A stretch of DNA of 64,000 nt from Rhizopus sp. PT2906. Its lineage: Eukaryota; Mucoromycota; Mucoromycetes; Mucorales; Rhizopodaceae. Location: the NCBI GenBank assembly GCA_025529335.1, contig JAMYHX010000186.1, positions 1-64,000 on the forward strand, given 5' to 3'. The notes below the pieces were generated by a model that worked only from the letters and a program-made list of their open reading frames with translations, did not search any database and was not told the DNA's origin. Positions 11,801 to 23,617 of this stretch are shown here, piece by piece (positions within the stretch are counted from its first letter, which is position 1; each line of letters starts with the position of its first letter). A program made the position numbers and the translations under genes.

Positions 11801-14800
11801 TGTAATTTTGCCATTCTGTTTGCTTTTCGTCGTCTATTTCTACCCGAGTGACTGGCTGAGGAGAGATCAGTGAGGTGCTTGCGGTAGCTGCAGGTGTTTT
11901 GACAGATGCCACTCTTAGCTTGTCATGTCTAACAAGGCCACCAATCTTTTTGACAGAGGTAGAGGCTGTAGAGGATACGATGACATTATCGTTCAAATCT
12001 TTCAGCGCATCCATACCATAACGACTAACCACCTGTGTCAAGATTTTCCACCTCTTCCAGACTTCCTCCCAGGCTATAAGACAACCTGGCGTTGGTACTG
12101 TCATCATCCTCAGATACTTTCTCACTCTTTTCTGTTGCGCCTTTCTACCCACAAATAGTTGTTTACGTGTGCCTTTCATGATCGGTTCCTCTGAATAGAG
12201 GCCGTCATAGATGTCGAGGTTGTAGTTGAACGCAAGAACGCTTTGACTATTTCTTGAAGACGACTCCATGAACAAATTGTCTTCATCTACAACCTTTGCT
12301 TCTTTACACATGTATCCCAAACATTTAATTGCTTTGGAGCATATCTCAGGAAGAGGTGAACATAATGATACCAGTAAAGCAACTTCTAGTGTGACCATTG
12401 TTTGATGCCGATCATGAGCGTCGAATAACTCTTGCGCAGCAGAAGTTTCCTACATAAAACAAAAAAAAAAATAAATACACAACAAGATAATGTTCAAATC
12501 TAACTTACCGAAACATCAATCAAGAAGGAATTTCTCGAGTCTAAAATATTGGCAAGCAAATCTAAAAGAGTCCTTAGCAATTCTTCGTCTTGTCTGGTGG
12601 TATCTAATATTTGGCGTGCAATAGATATAACCGCTTGAGAAGAAATTTTCCAAAAATTGGCCATTATAGTATTTGTTGGACCCCAATGGACAATTATTGA
12701 AGGATCGTGTAACTGGATTAAGCAGTCGACTACAGCACGTTGTACACGTTTATCTTGATGTTTCATCAAGTTGGTTATAGACGTTATCAACATCGTGTTT
12801 TCCTCTACTCTCACCTTGTCATCATTTCCCTAACATTTCATTCAACAATCAATTCATGTTTAGCAAAAAGGATATTTACCAGTAATGCACAATAAGGGTC
12901 TATTCGAAATAATTTCAATAAGCTTTGAACTAGTCCTGTCGTGTTCTGCAGTTTTTTATCGGCGCTCACTGTCTTTTTAGACCCAGAGGTCACGCTAGAC
13001 ATTTCAGATTTTGAACCAAGTTCGACCTTGACTGTATGAATAAAGATGCGTCTGAGAGGAGTACAAATCGATTCGTACATTGATTTTAATGTCGGATGCC
13101 ATGACAACGTCTTTTCTTCTGAAGCAATGGTCAAACATGCATTAACAAATGCCTGTTTAAAGACAATTGGGACATCATCATCCAATAAGGTGGGCACAAG
13201 CCTATGGAGTGTTTTCGAAGGATTGAGCCGTAACTGTGCCAAGAAATAATCTGATACCAGGCTTTTCTGACTGACGGTGTATCCTAAGCTCGAAGAAAGT
13301 GTATCTACCGCAGATGAACGGCCAAAGTCCCAAACCTTTTCATACAAAACACCTTCCACGTCCTCTGCAATATGTCGGAGTATTGTATCTTCGTTAGGTG
13401 CAATGAAGGATGCAGCCTTGTATAAATCAACGTAACACGCTGCGGCAATTTCCTGCGTCCTGACTGATTCCAATGCTTTTCTTAATTGACGAGGAAAGCC
13501 AGTCTATTGAAAAGTGAGTACTTGCCATGTTTATAATTTATGTTTTGTTTACCCTTCTATTTTGTAAGCCTCGATCATCCAAAAATGCTTGTATCAAAAG
13601 ATCAGGAGATAAAGTCAAAAGAATCGTCTGCAGTGGCCACAAGACCGCCTTTTTACGCGAGCTATCTGCCGCTATATTACACATGTCGAAAAGAATTTCC
13701 GACCCTGCTAGGGCCTGTCGGTTTGTCGTACAAATCTCAGCAAACTGAGAAGGTTTCGTCTCGATCCATTTCCAGATGGCAATTCTCAGCATCTTTGCGA
13801 ATAATAGCTTGCCTTGAATTTTCATGTTTAAAAAATACGGACTGAATTCTATTAAAGTGATTAATACATGTTACATTTATCAATATTACACTTTACCTGT
13901 CAGAATTGAATGTAGCTTTGGGATGGTCAGACTTGCAAATGAAAGGATTCTAATCTCGGGAGGATTAAGCTCAGAGCTTTCGTTTGCGGCTGCCAGCGCG
14001 TTGACAGCATTTTTTATCTTTGCATAAAATGAATTCCAATTACTGGAGCTGATATAGTAGAGCACCTTTCCTGACGTATGATAGACTTCACGTATATATT
14101 CCATCGTATGGGTATCCACCTTGGATGCATTAGCTACAGCCTCGTTCGAATGCTCCGTTGCTGATATCGATAGTTGATCACTACGTTCTTCAATGACATG
14201 TAGCTGGTTTAGAAAACGTCCCATTAGATTAAGTAAGAACGAGACTAAGGCTTCATCAAGTGGTGGTGGATCTAGTGATAAAACATCCTTGGGCACACCT
14301 GGTGCAACATCGGTATAAGCACCTGTAGCTGCTGCTTCTTCGGTGGTGTTTGTTTCTTGAGATACTTTGATGATGTGTTTCCTATACCATGTCCAGTGGT
14401 ACTGTAAACAAGCGGATAAAAGTCGAATAACAAAGAGCTGAGATTGGAGTACGTCAAGTGGAACATAAGCATCATTGGTAGTAGAAGGTTGAACGTTCTA
14501 ATAATTATTATCATTATTATCTATTAATGATTTTACACATCCTTTTTGTTTTAGGGGTTTTTTATACCTTGGATATTAACTCTAATACAAGGGCAAGCTG
14601 ATTCACGACGACAGATAATTTATGAATTGATAACTCAATAATCGCAGCCACTGTGAAAAAAGATAATAATAAGTAATAGACTCTCTTTTTCTCACTTTTA
14701 TATACCTGTTTGTTGTGTTAGTGCATCTTGTTCCAAGCTCTCTATTGTCTTGCCAGTATTATTGATAGGTAACTAATATTTTTTTTTAATGTCATATATT

Positions 14801-15196
14801 CAAACCATAACCTTATCCTTACTCGCACTTCTATTCTCTTGATTAAGCTAACAATTAACTTGGCATTGGCCCTCATTAGCAAAGAAAAGGAATGTCCAAG
14901 AAGTAACACAGAAAGAAGAAGGAAAAAATAAAGTAAAGAAAAAGAAAAAGAAAGCGAAAATAAATTAAATGTGTTACAGATAAAACAGCATCCTGATCTC
15001 CCACACAAGCAAAGTTCATAAGCAAGAGAGTATCTCTATTCTTTGTCGCTATTTCAACCTTGTTTTGACCCAATCGTAGCCATTTTTCATGTGGAACTTT
15101 CTCTATTTGAATTTCATTCAGTTTCACAGTTACACTTGCTAACCTTACTTTAACAGCGAATCAGATCTGTCCTGGGTTCGAACCGGGCATAGACAT
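5872..15196 (-). CDS. NF1: neurofibromin-type Ras GTPase-activating protein (NF1/Ira family)
   Basis: A very large, intron-rich gene of about 2,600 residues. Known role: stimulates GTP hydrolysis by Ras and so limits cAMP/MAPK signalling. The order matches human NF1 from end to end. The N-terminal helical region contains WKWIETKPSQF and AVLWPLQTILLTLSP. The RasGAP domain has the arginine-finger motif TLFRGTNMASRIL (Arg codon at 10227-10229) and FLRLFNPAILTPE (about 9810-9870). A Sec14-like segment (FYQGGVSRGGRPVFYLIAR, about 9190-9270) and a PH-like region follow, then the long C-terminal helical repeats, ending with TAG at 5872. Resemblance is closer to animal NF1 than I would expect for yeast Ira1/2. 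The N-terminus is uncertain: the ATG at 15196 is in frame with a TGA unless a weak 45-base intron (donor GTTCGA) is removed; a fallback start is the ATG at 15019. Divergent from gatB. Confidence 0.93.
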
Positions 15197-15228
15197 ATAT
15201 TTCCCTGTCTTTTTCAAAATTGAACAGT

Positions 15229-17150
15229 AATGATTACAAAAGTCATACAGCGCAATATTAGAACCCTTCATACCTTGTCTAATATTAAATCAGGTTGGGA
15301 AGCAGTCATCGGAATCGAAGTCCACGCTCAGATCAACACAAAAACAAAACTATTCTCAGGTACACACACGCACATATATTGTACGTGAAACTCATGCGAT
15401 ACATAGATTCCTCCACTTCTTATAATGATCACGTAAACACTCATGTCTCAGTCATTGACGCTGCTTTCCCTGGTGTTCAACCTGTAAGAATGAAAACTTG
15501 TTTTTTAATTGCTCGTATTGATCGTGTTTAGAGATTAAATCAGCGTGCAGTTGAACTTGCCATCAAAACAGCCCTTGCCATGGACGGTCAAATTCAAAAA
15601 AAGTCAAGTTTTGACCGTAAACATTACTTTTATCCTGATCTTCCACAAGGTTATCAGATCACACAACAAAGAGGTTAGTTGTTAAAAATATATAAAAAAT
15701 GACTGTAGGCTCAACTACGTGTATCATTTGCTAGAACCCATTTCACGAGGTGGATTTATAACACTGACAGAAAATGACGGAGCTGAGCAGCCAGTAAAGG
15801 TCGGCATTCATCAAATACAACTAGAACAAGATACAGGCAAAAGCTTTCATGATATGCGACCAGGAGAGACATTATTAGATTTCAACAGAGCAGGCACTGC
15901 CTTGATGGAAATTGTGACCAAACCCGATTTGAGGTAACAATAAAAGAAAGAGGGGGACTATAGTAGGTCAATGGGACTGATATTCTCTAGATCTTCTTTT
16001 GAAGCTGGTTTATTAGTTAAGAAATTACAAAATATATTACAATGGGTAGGTTCATCAAAGGCCAGTCTGGAGGAGGGATCGATGCGATGCGATGTCAATG
16101 TATCTGTGAGAAGAAAAGGTCAGCAAGAACTTGGTACAAGATGTGAATTGAAGAATTTGAACCGTATCCGTATCCTTTCTATGGCTATTGATGCTGAGAT
16201 TCGTCGTCAGATTGAGGTTTTAGAAAATGGAGGAAAAGTGACAGTTGAAACTCGTAGATATGATGAAGATAAGGATATGACGTACAGATTAAGAAGTAAA
16301 GAGGAGGCGCCTGATTATAGATATATGCCAGAACCAGATCTTCCGCCACTTCTTCTTTCAGAGGTAATGCCATTATCTTTAGATGTAATATAGGCTAATG
16401 CATTCATGTAGGAATATATTAACAATCTAACCAATCAATTACCTGAATTACCTGATCAATGTTTCGAAAGGATAACAAGACAATACAGCTTGAATAAGCA
16501 AAGTGCAGATTTACTATTGTACGAATATAAATGTGTTGATTATTTTGAAAAAGTAAAGAAAAAGAAAAGCACTTTAAACAAAATAGCAAACTCTTTTTTT
16601 TTTTTAGGTCTGCGAAGGAAGAAATCCAAAGATAGTAGCCAACTGGACATTAAATGAGTTATCTGGCGTCTTGGCATCGAATAACCTTTCCTTTAAAGAC
16701 AATCCTATATCTGTAAAACATTTTGGAAGATTGATTGACCTCATACAAGATGGTACCATTACAGGTAAAAAGAGAATACACATAGTCTTACAAGGATTAT
16801 ATTCATGTTTTATTACAGGAAAAACGGGTAAGCAGGTTATCAAGCTGATGATAAAGGATGACAGAGATCCTTTTGAGATTGTAAAAGAAAAGAATTGGAT
16901 CAGGATCACTGATAAAGACACACTTCAATCTATTTGCAATGAGTTGATCAAAAAGCATGCTGACAAGGCAAATGCTGTCAAAAATGGTGATACCAAACTT
17001 TTCCATTTCTTTTTAGGGCAAGCTATGGGCCGTACAAAGGGCATGGCTGATCCCAATATTTTAAATCAAGTATTGAGTAATGCATTTGGTTGGAATAGCT
17101 TTGATGAACTTATGGCAGCAGGAAAAGCAAAGTCTGGAAATAAAAAATAG
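15229..17150 (+). CDS. gatB: glutamyl-tRNA(Gln) amidotransferase subunit B, mitochondrial
   Basis: GatB subunit of the GatCAB/GatFAB complex, which converts Glu-tRNA(Gln) to Gln-tRNA(Gln) in mitochondria (Pet112 family). The first about 20 residues (MITKVIQRNIRTLHTLSNIK) are basic and hydroxylated, as in a matrix-targeting presequence. Then come GWEAVIGIEVHAQ, FYPDLPQGYQIT, LMEIVTKPDL, EEGSMRCDVNVSV, and a C-terminal YqeY-like domain ending NAFGWNSFDELMAAGKAKS. At least six introns; in two the acceptor was chosen by frame: 15674-15734 (giving QQREPISRGG) and 15934-15990 (giving PDLRSSFEAG). The final stop is TAG at 17148. No key segment appears to be missing. Confidence 0.95.
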
Positions 17151-17172
17151 TATGAATATACCCTTGGTTTAC

Positions 17173-17456
17173 AAATTATTCGCACACTAATAAAAAAAAA
17201 ATGATAATTTCAGACAACAAATGAGACAACAAATCTTAAAACTAGCTGGAGAATAGCTGGTCTTACCTTTTGGTCCAAAGAAGAAAAGAAAAGAAAAAGA
17301 AGTCAAGATCAGACTATTTATTACAAGGTCTCTAACAGCTTTTTCAGTTATGTGCTTTTTACAAGTGTTGACCACATTTATATGTTATTACATGTTGTCT
17401 TTTTAAACAATAAAGTGTTTAACTGTTATTGATTTTGTAATGTGTGCGAATAATTT
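17173..17456 (+). mobile_element. MITE-like element, copy B (284 bp)
   Basis: Perfect 15-base terminal inverted repeats, AAATTATTCGCACAC at 17173-17187 and GTGTGCGAATAATTT at 17442-17456. The interior is homologous, in opposite orientation, to 860-1167 and, more weakly, to 33200-33400. It begins 22 bases after the gatB stop and so probably lies in its 3' UTR or terminator. The sequence just outside the right end (CTGAAAAAA) also matches the flank of copy A, so the true element may be slightly longer. Confidence 0.75.
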
Positions 17457-17897
17457 CTGAAAAAAGTGTATAAATAAATAGACGCAGATTTGAACGTAAA
17501 GAATGATTTAAAAGTACGCCTACGATTACAAACAATATCACCATGTTATATATATTTGGTTGATCTTGTACATCTTTTATGTTATCTAAGTAAGACATAG
17601 TAAACACGCATTGAATAGCCTTAATTTGGTTATATTCTCTCACATTTTGTTTATACGTAAATGAATCATATCTGCATACATTGTTTATATAACTCATTTA
17701 TCCTTAAACCAAATAATCAACATTCCCTAAAGCGAGCAATAGATGAGAAATGTTTATATCTACAGTCCATGATTGGTTACACGACCACCTGTTGGTTTGG
17801 TGTCAAAAAAACGACACACACACACAAAATTTTGACTACTTTCCCTTTTTTTTTTTTTTTCATTATCTTTTTTTTTTTCTTTTATTTCAGTGTCAAA
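17457..17897 (+). promoter_or_regulatory. intergenic region upstream of the checkpoint kinase
   Basis: No gene seen. A CACACACACA-type run near 17815 and two long poly-T tracts (17847-17878) come directly before the ATG, the pyrimidine-rich leader common in this window. Confidence 0.35.
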
Positions 17898-20320
17898 ATG
17901 AGTGAAATGAAGAGTTTACCTACTTATTTAAATTCATACAGCAACGAAAAAACTGTACTTATTGATAATAAAAAGGAGTCCAGCGTGATCAACGAATCGT
18001 CTGATGGCACTATTTATTATTCACTTGATAGTCAACATAGTGTCAATCTCAAAAGACCGATCAGAGACGATGAAGAACAACATGCACCTCTATCACGTAA
18101 AGCATCAAGACTATATGAACCTTCAGAATCAGCGCCGCAGTCAAATAAGCCTTCACCTAAATCTGACACAAGTCAACCAACAGACGTACTACCGCCCTTT
18201 GTACCAACACCACCCGATTGGGAAAAGCATCCTACTGCTTGGGCTTATCTTCAGGCCCTATCACCAAATTATGAAAACAAATACCTGGTGAAAAAGTCAT
18301 CTGAAACAGAAAGAAAAGGCTATTTATTAGGAAGAAGAGCAGATTGTGATATTGTGTATGTCTCTTTTTTATTGTTGTTATTAAAGTGTGTCACTGATAT
18401 TTCTCATACCAATAGATTTTCACAGACACTGATTAGCAAAAACCATTGTTTAATTTACATGGTAATTAATACAAATCCCGCTCATTCCTGCATAGTAAAA
18501 ATAATTTTATGAATAGGAAACAGGGGCAAATGCAAAAGCCAAAGGGATCAGAATATTTCTTCAGGATCTAAGGTAAATAAGAAACAAATATATATGATTT
18601 GAACTGATCTGATCTTATCATAGTTCTAATGGAACCTATGTTAATAAGGAATTGGTTGGCACAAATCAAAGACGTCTTTTACGATCGGGCGATATTATTC
18701 AATTATACAGAAGTGACAAGTATTCTGACTTTGATGTTCGGCATTCATGTAATCATTTTATAACATAAACAAACATAGAACCTAATATCCTTTATAGTCT
18801 ATCGTATTATATTCCCAAAGTTCTATGTTGCCAATGTAAAGAAAGAATGAAGGAATGAGAAAAAAGAATCTAAAATGACCCTTTGATAGGTATGTCAAGA
18901 TGAATATGAAATGAAAGAGCTTCTGGGAAGAGGAAACTTCGCATCTGTATATCGCGCTGAAGATAGAAAGACACGGCAAGTCGTTGCAATCAAAGTGATT
19001 GATAAGTCAAGATTTGCTCTTCGATCCAAACTATTAAAATCTATCGTGGACGAGACAGTTGTGATGATGTCAATGCAGCGACATGTAAAGTATAAAGTTA
19101 TATGTATTTTGATATAATAAGTTATTAAGATATACATTCATATTATATATAGCCTTGTGTCGTTGCCATTGACAAGATTTATAATGAAGAAAAGAATATT
19201 TATTTGGTGCTTGAATAGTAAGTTTATTTTCTATTATAATATTTTATACTTAATCCAATTTACTATAGTGTTAGAGATGGCGAACTATTTAACTTTGTAG
19301 TTCAACGTGGACGTTTGACAGAGAGGGAGTCCCGTTTTATCTTTTGGCAGCTATTCTACGCAACTGAGGTTTGTATACATGTTTTTTTAAGAGCCATAGC
19401 TTTCTAATCAACTCATAGTGGCTTCACAATAACAATATTGCTCATCGAGACTTGAAACCAGAAAATAGTAAGCCATATTATGCCTCTGTTATTTTTTGTA
19501 ATCTAATCTCTTCTTTTCTACTAGTCTTGCTCGTCAATAAGGCTAAGTTGCATGTGAAAATTACAGACTTTGGTCTTGCAAAGATGTTATCCAAAGGTGA
19601 AACGCTCGATAGTCAATGTGGAACGCCAAATTATGGTATAAATAACCACATAGTACTATGTTTTTGAACTTATGATTTTATAGTTGCACCTGAAATTCTC
19701 GAGCCATCTGCTACTCGATCCTACGGTGTTCAGTGTGACCTATGGAGTCTTGGCGTAATGCTGTACATTTGTCTTTGTGGATTCCCACCCTTTCATGGTA
19801 AAATTTAGAAAAAAAGGGAAAAAAAGCCATGTATAACCAATATACTTTTCAGATACTCCCGGTGCGCCTCCTATGAAGCAGCAAATAAAGCAAGCAATGT
19901 ACTCTTATCCCTCACCTGCTTGGGATAATATTGCACCAGAAGGTAAAGACACGGGTCAAGATATATAAAAACACTAACATTCTTTTATTGTCAAACAGCA
20001 AAAGAGTTAATAGATGATTTGCTTACAATCAATCCTAATGACAGAGCTACCTGTAGACAGGCACTTGTAAGTGATTGAATAACACTCCCCTACTTAAAAC
20101 TAAGTTTATTCCCTTTTATTTAGGAACACAAATGGATGGAAATGGAGGCAAATAACAAACAAAGAAATCACCAAAATCTGTGTCTCTAACCTCTTATGTA
20201 TAGGCTGAAGATTTGAACAAGAGAAAAAGTGCATTGGGAGACGAAGCGGTGACCTTGATCGAAGAACTTAGTTTGAATAATACTTTACCTGAAACACAAC
20301 CAGCTGGACTTTCCTTGTAA
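17898..20320 (+). CDS. CDS1: FHA-domain checkpoint Ser/Thr kinase (Chk2/Cds1/Rad53 family)
   Basis: DNA-damage checkpoint kinase of roughly 500 residues: a disordered N-terminus with SP/TP sites, one FHA domain and one kinase domain. The FHA phosphothreonine pocket is visible as GYLLGRRADCDIV, SKNHCLI and SSNGTYVN. The kinase has the glycine loop LLGRGNFASVYRA (about 18915), the lysine motif VAIKVID, HRDLKPEN (about 19450), DFGLAKML and CGTPNY joined to VAPEILEP. Many short introns. The last intron appears to use a GC donor: GAG|GCAAAT at 20148 to TAG at 20203, with a CTAAC branch site, and it joins in frame to the C-terminus ending GLSL-TAA. If unspliced the protein would end at 20189. The junction between the FHA and kinase exons (18751 to about 18900) is uncertain. 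The single FHA domain is the Cds1/Chk2 arrangement, not the two-FHA Rad53 one. Confidence 0.93.
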
Positions 20321-20503
20321 AAAAAGAAAGAGATGAAGAGAAAGGACTTGATAACCATTATGGGTAAACCCACATACGTTTGTTTAATAAAGTAATGAGA
20401 TACTTTATGAATGTTGGTATTTGTTATTCTTGTGTGTGTGTGTGTATGACGACTATAAGAATATGCAACCAAACATTATGATCGTCCTTTTTTATGCTTT
20501 TAT

Positions 20504-21858
20504 ATGACTAGTTTAATAAGAAGATACTTTTCTGAAAACAGAAGAAGATATGTGAAGGGTGATATAGACCTTGACTTAAGCTGTGAGTTAGATCAGCTAT
20601 GGAGCAATAGAAAATATTCACTTTGACATTAGACATTACTGATCGTGTTATTGCAATGTCTTATCCTGGAGAAGGAATTGAAGGCTACTATAGAAACTCT
20701 TATATTGAAGTTAAAAAGTAAAGAGAGAGAGAGAGAAAAGCATAGAGAATGACTCACAAATAAAAACAAAGGTTTCTAGATGATCAGCATGTGGGACATT
20801 ACAAAGTTTACAATCTGTAAAGAGCGAGAATATATGTCCTTGCATACTACTTGTATTAATACACCTTTTCTTTTCAAATAGCCGTTCAGAAAAACTCTAT
20901 GACCTATCAAAGTTTGAACATGGTAACCCAAAGACATGTACACATGTGTGTATAGGTAGCTGACCTCTAATAGCCGCCAACTATCCCTTTCTCGATCATC
21001 AAGCACCTCCTTTTTGCGTACTTGTTGATTTTTGTAAAGACGCGTCAGATTGGTTATCCAAAAAAGCAGAAAATGTGGCTGTCATCCATTGTAAAGCAGG
21101 CAAAGGAAGAACAGGGACTGTCATTTCAGCCTTGTTGATGCATCTGGGCCAAGCAAAAGACGCAGAAGAAGCCATGCGACTATATGCGGAAAGAAGAACA
21201 TTGGATATGAGAGTAAGAAAGAAAGAAAATAGATAACGATGAATTCATCTTGTTTCTTTTGCAGGGAGTTACTATTCCTAGTCAAAGACGATATGTAGGT
21301 TATTATTACTTTATGCTCAACCATCAGCAATTATATAATCAAAACCAAGCTATCTCTTTAAATCTCAAGAGCGTAGTGATTTATACCATTCCTGCATGCA
21401 TTTCAAAAGAATTTATAATGCAGTTATTAGACAATGATATCTGTATATACCGTGAGCAATCGTCGTCTATGGTGTGTATATTCGATCATATGTATGCCAT
21501 TCGCTTTATCCGCTCATCTGTACCTCCCCTCAAATAGATAAACATCAAAGTTGAAAAAGAAAAGATAGAGATTAGACTAGATGAAATGCAACCCATTTCA
21601 GGTGATATAAAATTCGTGTTTATAAAGGTAAGCAATGTATATTGCATGTTCATTACCTTCTTTTTTTTATTATACTTGGACTCTTAGGAAAAAGGGAAAA
21701 TCTTGTTTAGTTTTTGGCTCAACACTACATTTGTTCATATAATGAACAATAACCGTGTCTTTTTGAAAAAATCAGAAATCGATGTCGCGTTTCGAGACGA
21801 AGAACACAAGGAGTTTGATAGTGACTTTTCAATAGAGCTTTTATTTTCCAAAGAATAA
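20504..21858 (+). CDS. PTEN: PTEN-type PtdIns(3,4,5)P3 3-phosphatase
   Basis: Removes the 3-phosphate of PIP3 and opposes PI3K signalling. The N-terminus MTSLIRRYFSENRRRYVKG leads into DLDLS|YITDRVIAMSYP after the first intron, matching the PTEN PIP2-binding and N-terminal catalytic region. Later segments are GYYRNSYIEVKKFLDDQH and the exact PTEN P-loop HCKAGKGRTG (His at 21087-21089, Cys at 21090-21092), including the two lysines that favour an acidic lipid. Then come VTIPSQRRYVGYYY and a C2-like domain (SGDIKFVFIK, FSFWLNTTFV, NNNRVFLKK). It ends with TAA at 21856. The long regulatory tail and PDZ ligand of animal PTEN are absent, as in other fungal homologues. Several short introns. It starts 183 bases after the kinase stop, on the same strand. 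Confidence 0.93.
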
Positions 21859-21964
21859 ATAACAAGGATGTCTCTTTTCTACAGTCGACCTCCTTGTTTG
21901 TGTTTAGGGTTGATTAGACACCACTAGATTCAATAGTTTTTTTTTTATTATATAATATATATTT

Positions 21965-22303
21965 TTAAGCTGGTGGTGCAGGAGCTGGTGCCGGTGCTGG
22001 TGCTGGCGCAGCTACAGGGATGGCTTGAGCAACGGGTGGCCTTGGAGCCCAGAATCGCCAATTGACTTGAGGCACGAATCTCGTAGGAACAAAGAATCCC
22101 TGAGAAGAACCTTTTATATTGTATTCTGGATTACTTGTATATGTACTCATGCACACTCGATGTTGATGTAATATCTATCAAGCTCTTAGATATCTGAAAG
22201 GGTTTTTTTTCTTCTTTTTTCTTTGACAACTTACACCGGGTCGTATACCAAGACCTTGACATATGTAGGATACCAAAAATGCTATGATCAGACATGATTG
22301 CAT
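21965..22303 (-). CDS. small secreted protein with Ala-Pro C-terminal tail
   Basis: Two exons, 22303-22235 and 22174-21965, joined in phase 0 across a 60-base GTAAGT...TAG intron. The first exon encodes a signal peptide (MQSCLIIAFLVSYICQG). The mature part has an aromatic-rich stretch, GFFVPTRFVPQVNWRFWAPR, then an alternating Ala-Pro tail ending APPA at the stop. The ATG at 22150 inside exon 2 is the alternative start and would give a product without a signal. No family recognised. The Ala-Pro tail resembles cell-wall or extracellular linker sequence, which is only suggestive. Confidence 0.55.
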
Positions 22304-22393
22304 AATATACACCTCTCGATACACCTGATATCTGTGAGCTTTAGTATGTGCATAAAAAGTAAGTTAGGCATATGTATAATTTCTTTTTCTTTT

Positions 22394-23144
22394 CTATGAA
22401 TATTTACAATGATTAACGTCAAGTGTTGTCGTAAAACAGTATAAAAATCCTGTATGAAAGTAAACATCAAGACCCATAAAAAGCATATAGGAACCAGCCA
22501 AGGCTGCTCCTAGCTTATGCATGGAGTGATGATAAAGCGACAGAATCATGAACACGATTACGAGAATAGTCAGCAAGATCGCCCGTCCATAGCCTGAGGT
22601 GATACTCAAATCATTTTTCCATCCCAATATCCACAAACCAAACGCAAGCCCTCCTAATCCACCAAGCAGCATCAAATAAAGCTGCACAGTGATAAACATA
22701 AAACAAGTCGCGATCAATCCAATGATAAGTGGAACAATAAAGTAAATTGTTAATCTGTTGCTGCCATACGACTGTTGTGGTTCAAAATTGGCCAACATGA
22801 TCCAGGCAACTAATCCAAGCGTAATAAAGCCTGTCAAATTCTGTGTATGTGTTCCAGCTAATGTTCGATCCCACAAGCTTCGGAAGATGAGGAGTAAACC
22901 GCTGACAATGATGATAATACCGCCCAACATACCTTGGACAGTCAAGTAATAACCATCATCTAATTTCGAATGAATAATGATATTTTATTTAAACTATCTC
23001 TCTCTCTCTCTTTCTCTTTTTTTTTTTACCTAAAACAATGGCTTTATCCGGCAGATAAGCTGTCCCAGGTGGATTTTGTGGTAGATCACCTGTAGGCGCC
23101 GCGGATATTAATTGAGCAATGAACGATAAATACAATAAATACAT
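22394..23144 (-). CDS. multi-pass membrane protein with signal peptide (TM7S3/TM198-like, DUF4203 type)
   Basis: Exon 1 from 23144 encodes a signal peptide and a short lumenal Pro-rich segment (ISAAPTGDLPQNPPG). A short intron containing a CT repeat and poly-T leads to exon 2, about 22955-22394. Exon 2 carries about seven hydrophobic helices, beginning VQGMLGGIIIIVSGLLLIF and including GLVAWIMLANFEP, IVPLIIGLIATCFMFI and LGGLGGLAFGLWILGWKND. This helix pattern, with glycine-rich membrane segments, fits the DUF4203/TMEM198-like family; that assignment is by pattern only. Function is unknown for the fungal members. The stop is at 22394. Confidence 0.75.
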
Positions 23145-23617
23145 TTTTGTTGATAAAAAGAAGAGGAATAAATAGCAGAAAAAGGAAGATGTTGCTTAAG
23201 TCATGGTTGTTTAGCTGTACAGCTAAAATAGGCAAAGGTCGCACACATACACTAAAGCTGGAAATACTCGCAAAACCTTCTAATGTTATTTGTAAAGAAG
23301 CAAAGGTTATCAAACCTTCTTTACCTGAGATGAGTTTTCTAACCGCTTATTAGAACCTTATTTGATGCTTCAGGAATCCTTGAGGGACAAGGTTTCTTTA
23401 AATTTTTAGCTTGCTTGAGTTTGCTTTTGATATAATGCCCAAAATTGTATATCATGCCTAAAATAATCTACTTTGACCTCCAACGTGATACACGCTCTCT
23501 CTATTTCTCTCTATTTCTCTCTCTTTCTGAGCCATGCTTTATTTTCCATATATATAACAATAATAAACAATAGCCCTTCTTCTTCATTTCTTTTTTTTAT
23601 TTACATTGCTCCAACAC
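23145..23617. other. intergenic region
   Basis: Divergent promoter space between the membrane protein (minus) and the decayed frame (plus). A run of CTCT-rich sequence at 23492-23527 and a TATA-like tract near 23550. No gene seen. Confidence 0.35.

Noticed and set aside
15160..15196. tRNA-like T-arm (GGGTTCGAACC) near the NF1/gatB start region
   Set aside because: The flanking stem has mismatches on either strand, and no anticodon arm, D-arm or acceptor stem can be drawn around it. It also lies in probable NF1 N-terminal coding sequence.
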